Assembly: GCA_937988885.1 (NCBI GenBank)
Contig: CALKHR010000121.1
Span: 1 to 10,016, forward strand
From: an uncultured Roseiflexaceae bacterium
GTDB taxonomy: Bacteria; Chloroflexota; Chloroflexia; Chloroflexales; Roseiflexaceae
Reading direction: 5' to 3'
DNA: 10,016 bases
A model generated the notes under the pieces. That model made no database searches. It saw only the letters and a program-made list of their open reading frames with translations, and was not told the origin of the DNA. How positions within the stretch are numbered: the first letter of the stretch is position 1; each line of letters opens with the position of its first letter. This document shows positions 5,448 through 10,016 of this stretch, in pieces. The position numbers were made by a program, and so were the translations under genes.

Positions 5448-6791
5448 ATGAACCAACAAGCTATTCGTTGGCACTGGTGGAGCCTTGGCATTGTCCTTGT
5501 GCTATTACTCACGTTGTCGGGCTGTGGCGCGAATGCAACAGGCGCTCAGGCTGGAAGTACCCTAGAGTTTCATGCGTATGATATCGGCTTTAAGCCAACC
5601 ACGATGGAAGTCGCGCAGCCGGGCCGCTACACAATCAAGTTGATCAACGACGGTGTGTTGCCGCACGATATCACCTTCCCCGATGGCACGGCGATTATCG
5701 CGCAGGGTGGCCAAACCGTCAGCGGTGAGGTGACCATCCCCGAAGGTGGCATAACCTTTATCTGCGCGGTCCCCGGCCACGAGCAGGCAGGCATGAAGGG
5801 CTCGATCACGGTGCGCGGCTCAACGGCGTCGGCGGCGACCTCCAGCGAGAGCCACGATGTGAATGATCACGGCGGTCCTGCGCCGATGACCGATGTTGTG
5901 GCTGATCCCAATGCGCCAGCGTATCAGGTGTTCGATGCGACCGCGCCCAAGCTGCTGGATGGCACCACTCACGAGATCGATCTGGTGATGGAAGAGAAGG
6001 AGATGACCGTCGCCGAGGGGTTCGTGCAGAAGGTCTGGACGTTCGGCGGCACCGTGCCCGGCCCGGTGATCCGTGTGAAGGTGGGCGATACCATCCGGGT
6101 GCGCTTGATCAACCCCGCGAACAACGAGGTGCCGCACTCGATCGACTTCCACTCCAGTCAGGTGGCCTGGAACGATGAGATGCGCTCGATCTTGCCCGGT
6201 GAGGAGTTGATCTACGAATGGCGCGCCGATTACGCTGGTGTGTGGATGTATCACTGTGGCACGGCTCCAGCGCTGCACCATATCGCTAACGGGATGTACG
6301 GCATGGTGATTGTGGAGCCGCGTGAGGGTCTGCCCCCGGTCGATCGTGAGTTCGCGCTGGTGCAGAGCGAGTGGTACCTTGGCCCGCAGAAGGGCTTGAC
6401 CAGCCTGGAGAAGGCGGCGGCTGCCGCGCCCGCGCCGGACTACGTGGTGTTCAACGGCGTGGCAGGGCAGTACAGCGATCATCCGTTGCAGGTCGGCACA
6501 GGGGAGCGCGTGCGCCTGTTCGTGCTGAACGCTGGACCGAACGTCGATAGCTCGTTCCACATCGTCGGCACGATCTTCGACACGGTGATCAAAGAGGGCG
6601 TAGTGCTGAGCCGCGATAATCCGGGCAAGTACGGCTCGCAGGCGGTGGACTTGGCCCCTGCCCAGGGCGCAATCATTGAGCTTGAGACGGCGGAGGATGG
6701 CCTGTACCCAATCGTCACGCACGCCTTCAATTTCCCTGGCCGTGGCGCATTGGGCCTCATTCAATCAGGCGATGGTGATCCAACGAATTAA
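5448..6791 (+). CDS. nirK: Copper nitrite reductase, lipoprotein type, with N-terminal cupredoxin domain
   Basis: NirK reduces nitrite to nitric oxide outside the cytoplasm. The 447-residue protein begins with a signal peptide and lipobox LSGC (Cys26), so it is probably lipid-anchored. Residues about 36-123 are an extra cupredoxin domain with a full blue-copper set: H73, C106, H111, M116. The catalytic two-domain core follows. PHSIDFH supplies H230 (type 1), D233 (catalytic) and H235 (type 2). MYHCGTAPALHHIANGM supplies H269 (type 2), C270, H278 and M283 (type 1). SSFH gives the catalytic H371, and VTHAF gives the third type 2 ligand H425. All ligands are therefore present. The HCGTAP signature differs from the classic HCAPPG form and is typical of AniA/Geobacillus-like enzymes. 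Start ATG 5448 has AGGAG seven bases upstream. The fused domain may deliver electrons, as proposed for the Hyphomicrobium three-domain enzyme. Confidence 0.95.
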   Translation: MNQQAIRWHWWSLGIVLVLLLTLSGCGANATGAQAGSTLEFHAYDIGFKPTTMEVAQPGRYTIKLINDGVLPHDITFPDGTAIIAQGGQTVSGEVTIPEGGITFICAVPGHEQAGMKGSITVRGSTASAATSSESHDVNDHGGPAPMTDVVADPNAPAYQVFDATAPKLLDGTTHEIDLVMEEKEMTVAEGFVQKVWTFGGTVPGPVIRVKVGDTIRVRLINPANNEVPHSIDFHSSQVAWNDEMRSILPGEELIYEWRADYAGVWMYHCGTAPALHHIANGMYGMVIVEPREGLPPVDREFALVQSEWYLGPQKGLTSLEKAAAAAPAPDYVVFNGVAGQYSDHPLQVGTGERVRLFVLNAGPNVDSSFHIVGTIFDTVIKEGVVLSRDNPGKYGSQAVDLAPAQGAIIELETAEDGLYPIVTHAFNFPGRGALGLIQSGDGDPTN

Positions 6792-6814
6792 CATAACCAA
6801 ATAGTCTGAATAAA

Positions 6815-6853
6815 ACAACCGCCAGCATCAGCACAACTGACACTGGAGGTTGT
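6815..6853. terminator. Compound hairpin downstream of nirK
   Basis: ACAACC-G-CCAG (6815-6825) pairs with CTGG-A-GGTTGT (6843-6853), with one internal mismatch. Inside it, TCAG (6828-6831) pairs with CTGA (6837-6840) around a CACAA loop. It starts 24 bp after the nirK stop. There is no good T-run on the plus side, but TTTTA follows it on the minus side. It may end the nirK transcript or protect its 3' end; terminator status is uncertain. Confidence 0.5.
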
Positions 6854-6888
6854 GCGTTTATCAGCTACCCCGCGCGCTGTCTGTTGAT

Positions 6889-6970
6889 TGAAGTTAACAT
6901 AATAGTTTATGCAAAACGTAGGATCCAAGAGCCAGTGTATCAGTGAAGTTAACATAATGTTTTTATGCAA
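6889..6970. repeat. AT-rich direct repeat pair, 55-bp period
   Basis: TGAAGTTAACATAAT occurs identically at 6889-6903 and 6944-6958. Each copy is followed by a T-rich stretch and TTTATGCAA, giving about 27 bp of similarity. A weaker third copy (GAATTAACATAA) overlaps the nirK stop at 6785. Each contains the palindrome GTTAAC. These could be binding sites for a regulator or a decayed repeat; no partner gene is evident nearby. Confidence 0.55.
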
Positions 6971-7206
6971 GGTTCCGATAAGTCGTACTGCTTGGTGGCG
7001 TTCTGGTAAGTTGAGGTTGTGATCCTGGATCCAAGATCCGGCTTTGCTATGGGCGCGTTAAGCGATGAAGAAGCGTTGTGTTGCTGCGTATTACGATGTG
7101 TAAAGCTGCGTTTGTGTGGCGTTGCGCGGCGTTACAGTGCGCAGCAGCGCGATTCGTCATTGGGACGCATTGAGGCGGTGGCAGGGGATATTCCTCTTAA
7201 TATACT

Positions 7207-7244
7207 ACTCAAAGCAACATTACATCTCTAATGTTGCTTTGAGT
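7207..7244. repeat. Perfect 16-bp inverted repeat (strong hairpin)
   Basis: ACTCAAAGCAACATTA (7207-7222) and TAATGTTGCTTTGAGT (7229-7244) are perfect reverse complements around a 6-nt loop CATCTC. No T-run follows on either side and no gene ends within 400 bp, so it is not an obvious terminator. It could be the core of a small RNA, a recombination or replication-type palindrome, or a miniature-element end. Confidence 0.8.
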
Positions 7245-7518
7245 GAATGGGAAATACTCTATATCCCGGTGCGCATAGGATACACGAATTGCAGCGATGT
7301 TTGCGCAGATGACGATGAGATAACAATGATAACGCAGAGTCTCGTTGCACATCGTAGCGTATAGCCGCGAACAAGTTGCGTTTGGCGCGCCGCGCCCCGT
7401 TTAACACGACGGAGTTTACCCGTAGCGACGAGCCTTGAGGCGCTGGTTGCTGCCATCTTCATGATATACAATGAAAAAGAAAAATAACCCTCGATTCATT
7501 ATGTCTACTCAAAAAGTC

Positions 7519-7548
7519 TTGACAGGCGCTTAAGCGACATGCTACTAT
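7519..7548 (+). promoter_or_regulatory. Promoter of the small lipoprotein gene
   Basis: TTGACA (7519-7524) is a perfect -35 consensus and TACTAT (7543-7548) matches four of six -10 bases, with an 18-bp spacer. The predicted start near 7555 leaves a leader of about 30 nt with AGAGAG before the ATG at 7585. This is the best sigma-70-type promoter in the window. Confidence 0.7.
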
Positions 7549-7584
7549 GCCGTGCGTTTAACGTTATAGCAGAGAGATTGCACG

Positions 7585-7857
7585 ATGAGACTGAAAACGC
7601 TACTCCTTGCACTTTTCGCATCGGTCCTATTGGGCGCTTGTGATGTGAGCTCAACGACGACACCGCCCGCTGGTGCGACCCCTGCCCAGGCAGCGACACA
7701 GGCTCCAGCTCCGGATACGAATAACCAAACGCAGCCCGAGAACTACCCAGCACCGGAGCAGGTTCCGCCTATGCCGACGATCGACCCAGCCAGCTACCCA
7801 GCGCCAGAGGCACCTGTGGCCCCACCAGCCGATCCTGCAAGCTATCCTGCACCATAA
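7585..7857 (+). CDS. Small proline-rich lipoprotein, unknown function
   Basis: This 90-residue protein opens with a positively charged start (MRLK), a hydrophobic stretch and the lipobox LLGAC, with Cys19 as the probable lipidation site. The mature part is low-complexity: Thr/Ala/Pro/Gln-rich up to about residue 50, then three YPAP units (NYPAPE, SYPAPE, SYPAP), two of them within DPASYPAP. It has no charged or hydrophobic core, so it is probably unstructured and extends from the cell surface. The gene has its own strong promoter and AGAGAG eight bases before the ATG. It stands alone: 199 bp and a separate promoter divide it from nusA. I do not recognise the family. The lipoprotein call is firm; no function can be given. 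Confidence 0.78.
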   Translation: MRLKTLLLALFASVLLGACDVSSTTTPPAGATPAQAATQAPAPDTNNQTQPENYPAPEQVPPMPTIDPASYPAPEAPVAPPADPASYPAP

Positions 7858-7925
7858 CAGGGAATATTATGTAAACTCATGGTATCGACCATCCCTATGA
7901 TGCCGAGTATAGTGCGGATCAAGGT

Positions 7926-7954
7926 TTGCACGCGGCGCATTGAGATGGTATACT
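7926..7954 (+). promoter_or_regulatory. Candidate promoter P1 of the nusA operon
   Basis: TTGCAC (7926-7931) and TATACT (7949-7954) are 17 bp apart, and TGG precedes the -10 as in extended -10 promoters. The predicted start near 7961 lies about 20 nt before the leader hairpin at 7980. Confidence 0.6.
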
Positions 7955-7979
7955 ATTGATGTACGAGATGGACTGCGCC

Positions 7980-8006
7980 GAAAAGTGGGTACCCCCCACT
8001 TTTCTT
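7980..8006 (+). terminator. Terminator-like hairpin in the nusA leader
   Basis: GAAAAGTGGG (7980-7989) pairs perfectly with CCCACTTTTC (7995-8004) around a 5-nt loop, followed by a T-rich tail (TTATTG). With the pyrimidine-rich 3' arm this resembles an intrinsic terminator. It lies downstream of P1 and upstream of nusA, so it could attenuate P1 transcripts or stop read-through from the lipoprotein gene. No alternative antiterminator pairing was found by eye. Confidence 0.6.
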
Positions 8007-8007
8007 A

Positions 8008-8037
8008 TTGTCAGGAGTAAATCGGCGCTGGTATAAC
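8008..8037 (+). promoter_or_regulatory. Candidate promoter P2 of nusA, downstream of the hairpin
   Basis: TTGTCA (8008-8013) and TATAAC (8032-8037) are 18 bp apart, again with TGG before the -10. The predicted start near 8044 would leave only about 13 nt before ATG 8057, just enough to include the GAGGAG ribosome binding site (8048-8053). Confidence 0.45.
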
Positions 8038-8056
8038 CGGATGAGACGAGGAGCAT

Positions 8057-9385
8057 ATGAAAAGCGACTTCTATGCCGCCATCTCCCAGATCGCAGCGGA
8101 GCATGGTATCCCAAAAGAAGCGATCATTGAGGTGATAGAGAAGGCGCTGGTGACCGCATACCGGCGCACATTGGGCAATAATCCACCGCCGATTGAGATC
8201 TCGGTTCGATTAGACCCGACAACAGGCGCAGCGCATGTATATGCAGAGAAACAGGTCGTCGATGAAGTGTTCGACGAGCGTTTTGAGATCGACTATGAAG
8301 TTGCCCGTCAAATTAAACCAGATGTAGAGCTTGGCGAGACTATTGTTGTCGAAAGCACGCCAAATGATTTTGGTCGCATTGCCGCTCAAACTGCGAAGCA
8401 AGTGATTTTGCAGGGCATTAAAGAGATTGAGCGCGAACATATTTATGGCGAATATATGGATCGCGAGGGCGAACTCGTCACGGCGACGGTGCAGCGCATC
8501 GCGAAGGGGAATGTGATCCTCGAGATGGGCAAGGCCGAAGCGATTCTGCCGCCGAAGGAGCAGGTCGAAACCGACCGCTACTATCACGGTCAGCGCTTGA
8601 AGGTCTACCTGATGGAGATCCGACGCGAGGAGCGTGGCCCCCGCCTGATTGCTTCGCGCACCCACAAACAGTTGATTTTGCGTTTGTTTGAGATGGAAGT
8701 GCCCGAGATTTACAACGGCACCGTTGAGATCAAGTCGATCGCCCGCGAGCCGGGCCTGCGCACCAAGACTGCCGTGGTGGCTCGCCAAGAGGGTATCGAT
8801 CCTGTAGGCTCGTGTGTTGGTATGCGCGGTATTCGCATTCAGAACATTGTCAACGAGCTGAACGGCGAGAAGATCGACGTCGTGCAGTGGTCCAGCGATC
8901 CGAAGGAGTTCATCGCGAATGCGCTTTCGCCCGCACAGGTGGTCGAGGTGCAGTTGCGCGAGGATGAACACGCCGCAACGGTGATCGTCCCCGATAAGCA
9001 GTTGTCGCTCGCGATCGGCAAAGAGGGCCAGAATGTGCGCCTTGCTGCGAAATTGACGGGCTGGCGGATCGACATCAAGAGCGCGTCGGCGTTGCTCGAC
9101 GAGGAACGCGCTGCAGCCGAGGCACGCGAGGCCGCCGATGCAGAGGCACTGCAAACCGAGGTGGCGCTGGCGACGGCGAAGGTCGAGACTCGCAAGGTGC
9201 GGCCCGACGGCACAGTGGTGTATCAGAACCACCATTACGGCCCGCTCAGCGATGACTTGATCGGTGTCGCGGTTCAACTCCGAGCAACACCGAACAAACT
9301 TTACATTTATCGTGATGATCGCTTAATTGCATCGTATATCTTGGTTGAAGACCATTTGGATGATGAGGAGATAGAAGAAGAATAG
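8057..9385 (+). CDS. nusA: Transcription termination/antitermination factor NusA
   Basis: NusA binds RNA polymerase and nascent RNA and modulates pausing, termination and antitermination. The 442-residue product shows the family order: N-terminal polymerase-binding domain (about 1-125), S1 domain (about 134-200, beginning GELVTATVQRI), KH1 (about 215-280, with GMRGIRIQNIVNEL), and KH2 (about 282-345, with the GKEG loop at 321-324 and AAKLTGWRIDI). ATG 8057 is preceded by GAGGAG at good spacing. After an Ala/Glu-rich helix (about 345-378) there is a C-terminal piece (379-430) that is neither of the acidic repeats of E. coli NusA; short Firmicutes forms stop after KH2. The last dozen residues are strongly acidic. 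rimP, often directly upstream, is absent here. ylxR and infB follow in the standard order. Confidence 0.97.
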   Translation: MKSDFYAAISQIAAEHGIPKEAIIEVIEKALVTAYRRTLGNNPPPIEISVRLDPTTGAAHVYAEKQVVDEVFDERFEIDYEVARQIKPDVELGETIVVESTPNDFGRIAAQTAKQVILQGIKEIEREHIYGEYMDREGELVTATVQRIAKGNVILEMGKAEAILPPKEQVETDRYYHGQRLKVYLMEIRREERGPRLIASRTHKQLILRLFEMEVPEIYNGTVEIKSIAREPGLRTKTAVVARQEGIDPVGSCVGMRGIRIQNIVNELNGEKIDVVQWSSDPKEFIANALSPAQVVEVQLREDEHAATVIVPDKQLSLAIGKEGQNVRLAAKLTGWRIDIKSASALLDEERAAAEAREAADAEALQTEVALATAKVETRKVRPDGTVVYQNHHYGPLSDDLIGVAVQLRATPNKLYIYRDDRLIASYILVEDHLDDEEIEEE

Positions 9386-9393
9386 GCAGGTTT

Positions 9394-9424
9394 GTAAGGT
9401 CGTGAGTCGCCCTCACGACCTTAC
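9394..9424 (+). ncRNA. Perfect intercistronic hairpin between nusA and ylxR
   Basis: GTAAGGTCGTGAG (9394-9406) pairs perfectly with CTCACGACCTTAC (9412-9424) around TCGCC. The 13-bp stem begins 8 bp after the nusA stop. No T-run follows, so it is not a classical terminator; it may be an mRNA processing or stability element, or partially end transcription. Type is a best fit for an RNA structure, not an independent RNA gene. Confidence 0.7.
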
Positions 9425-9444
9425 CCTAGATTGTAGTATTGATT

Positions 9445-9771
9445 ATGGTACAGGCAAAACAAAAGGCAAAAGGCCCACGGCAAAAGCATATTCCGCAGCG
9501 AATGTGTATTGCTTGTCGTCGTTCGGAGGCAAAACGGGGATTGATGCGCATTGTGCGCGATGTCAACGGACGCGTCTCGCTAGATCCTACCGGCAAGCGT
9601 GCTGGTCGCGGTGCCTACCTGTGTCATGATCCAGCCTGCTGGGAACAGGCGTTGCGACGTCACGGCTTGGAGCGAGTGTTGCGTGTCGAAACTTTACTAG
9701 ACGAGGATCGCGCGGCTCTTGAGCAAATTGCGCGTGATCTGGTAGTTTCCCAATCGGCAATCACAGAATAG
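9445..9771 (+). CDS. ylxR: YlxR/RnpM family RNA-binding protein (DUF448)
   Basis: The 108-residue product carries the YlxR domain over about residues 15-85: PQRMCIACRR near the start, then a LMRIVRD strand, DPTGKRAGRGAYLC with the signature GRGAYxC, and CWEQALRRHGLERVLR. Four cysteines lie in CxxC-like positions. The domain binds RNA; in Bacillus subtilis the protein (RnpM) interacts with RNase P. The basic first 14 residues are lineage-variable. ATG 9445 is preferred; a TTG at 9439 is possible, and neither has a clear Shine-Dalgarno. That may mean coupling to nusA or an effect of the hairpin at 9394-9424. Position between nusA and infB is the conserved arrangement in most bacteria. About 25 residues beyond the domain form a polar, acidic tail. 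Confidence 0.93.
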   Translation: MVQAKQKAKGPRQKHIPQRMCIACRRSEAKRGLMRIVRDVNGRVSLDPTGKRAGRGAYLCHDPACWEQALRRHGLERVLRVETLLDEDRAALEQIARDLVVSQSAITE

Positions 9772-9886
9772 CATCTCGATTTGATATTATTCGGATGATT
9801 TGTACCGCCGAGATAGGCATCGCTCTGAGGCTCTGGTATGCACGTGTTGTTGCGCCCTAGCTTCCCCGGCGGCAAGGAGTGAGAAA

Positions 9887-10016
9887 ATGATACATACCAT
9901 ACAAAAACTGACGCCGGAGCAAGAAATCAGTGCGTTGCACGAGGCATTTTTAATGTCTAGTGGCGGTGGAGGCGGCGGTGGTCGCCCCAGCGGCGGTGGA
10001 GGCGGCGGTGGTCGCC
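9887..10016 (+). CDS. infB: Translation initiation factor IF-2, N-terminal start only
   Basis: ATG 9887 has AAGGAG (9874-9879) seven bases upstream, and the frame is open to the right edge (43 codons). The visible product starts MIHTIQKLTPEQEISALHEA and then enters glycine runs punctuated by Arg-Pro (SGGGGGGGRP repeated). The GTPase domain, which would identify IF-2, lies outside the window. The call rests on position after nusA-ylxR and on the known low-complexity N-terminal region of IF-2, often Gly/Arg/Pro-rich in Chloroflexota and actinobacteria. IF-2 places initiator tRNA on the 30S subunit and drives subunit joining. The 115-bp gap after ylxR contains CCGCCG (9805-9810) that could pair with CGGCGG (9867-9872) just upstream of the ribosome binding site. 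Confidence 0.8.
   Translation, partial: MIHTIQKLTPEQEISALHEAFLMSSGGGGGGGRPSGGGGGGGR
9959..10016 (+). repeat. 30-bp tandem repeat encoding SGGGGGGGRP
   Basis: Unit one (9959-9988) and unit two (9989-10016, cut by the edge) differ at one base (AGT against AGC for serine). Ten codons per unit keep the frame, so copy number can change without breaking the gene. It encodes the flexible N-terminal region of the presumed IF-2. Confidence 0.9.

Larger units (their letters stand above)
6792..7518. other. Long noncoding stretch with hairpins and short repeats
   Basis: No credible gene is seen in about 730 bp. Short frames such as 7019-7231 (plus) and 7259-7471 (minus) lack a ribosome binding site and recognisable domains. 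I found no tRNA-like TPsiC arm. What is present: a compound hairpin (6815-6853), a pair of AT-rich direct repeats (6889-6970), a 10-bp direct repeat GGATCCAAGA at 6921-6930 and 7027-7036, and a perfect 16-bp inverted repeat (7207-7244). The stretch could hold an RNA gene or remnants of decayed genes. Confidence 0.6.

Noticed and set aside
5820..6764. A 314-codon open frame on the minus strand opposite nirK
   Set aside because: It is antisense to a gene with all catalytic ligands conserved; the product is rich in His/Arg/Leu as expected of a GC-biased shadow frame and has no recognisable domain.
6954..7200. A tRNA or other structured RNA gene
   Set aside because: No acceptor stem or GTTCRANTC-type arm could be assembled on either strand by eye; a covariance search would decide.
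7019..7364. Short plus-strand frames in the gap after nirK
   Set aside because: No ribosome binding site, no domain, and they run through the perfect hairpin at 7207-7244.
8210..9277. A 355-codon open frame on the minus strand opposite nusA
   Set aside because: nusA is certain from its S1 and KH domains; the antisense product has no domain and no ribosome binding site.

Overview
The window looks like a chromosomal segment from the phylum Chloroflexota, most likely class Chloroflexia. The assignment rests on gene content and protein style: a STAND ATPase with a GD-rich linker and tetratricopeptide repeats, a free-standing DUF542 protein next to denitrification genes, and a nusA-ylxR-infB block whose IF-2 start is very glycine-rich. 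No rRNA or marker gene is present, so genus is not resolved.

Layout. (1) 1-2399, minus strand: most of a STAND/NB-ARC-type ATPase with kinesin-light-chain-like TPRs, running off the left edge; its last visible part is a 126-bp near-identical tandem repeat. (2) 2400-2957: repeat-rich noncoding DNA with a 59-bp element made of nested palindromes and two related short dispersed-type repeats. (3) 2898-6791: a nitrite/nitric-oxide module. A DUF542 (RIC/ScdA N-terminal) gene and two multi-helix membrane protein genes form a tight ATGA-overlapping operon. A Crp/Fnr-family regulator converges on them, and divergently from it run a 2[4Fe-4S] ferredoxin and a three-domain, lipoprotein-type copper nitrite reductase (nirK). 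(4) 6792-7584: nearly 800 bp without a credible gene but with hairpins, short direct repeats and a good sigma-70-type promoter. (5) 7585-7857: a small proline-rich lipoprotein. (6) 7926-10016: the transcription/translation block nusA - ylxR - infB (start only), with two candidate promoters around a terminator-like leader hairpin.

How the parts may work together. NirK reduces nitrite to toxic NO. DUF542 domains belong to the repair system for iron-sulfur clusters damaged by NO. The membrane proteins carry three copies of a four-helix unit with a W-(10)-YHxxPxF motif, resembling helix X of heme-copper oxidase subunit I. The Crp/Fnr regulator has a CRP-like RExxxR recognition helix. Two matching palindromic sites (TGTGA-N6-TCA..) lie upstream of the DUF542 operon and between the regulator and ferredoxin-nirK. 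Both are placed about 41 bp upstream of the start expected from a -10 hexamer, the usual geometry of class II activation. That small regulon and the split three-module membrane protein are the most interesting content of the window.
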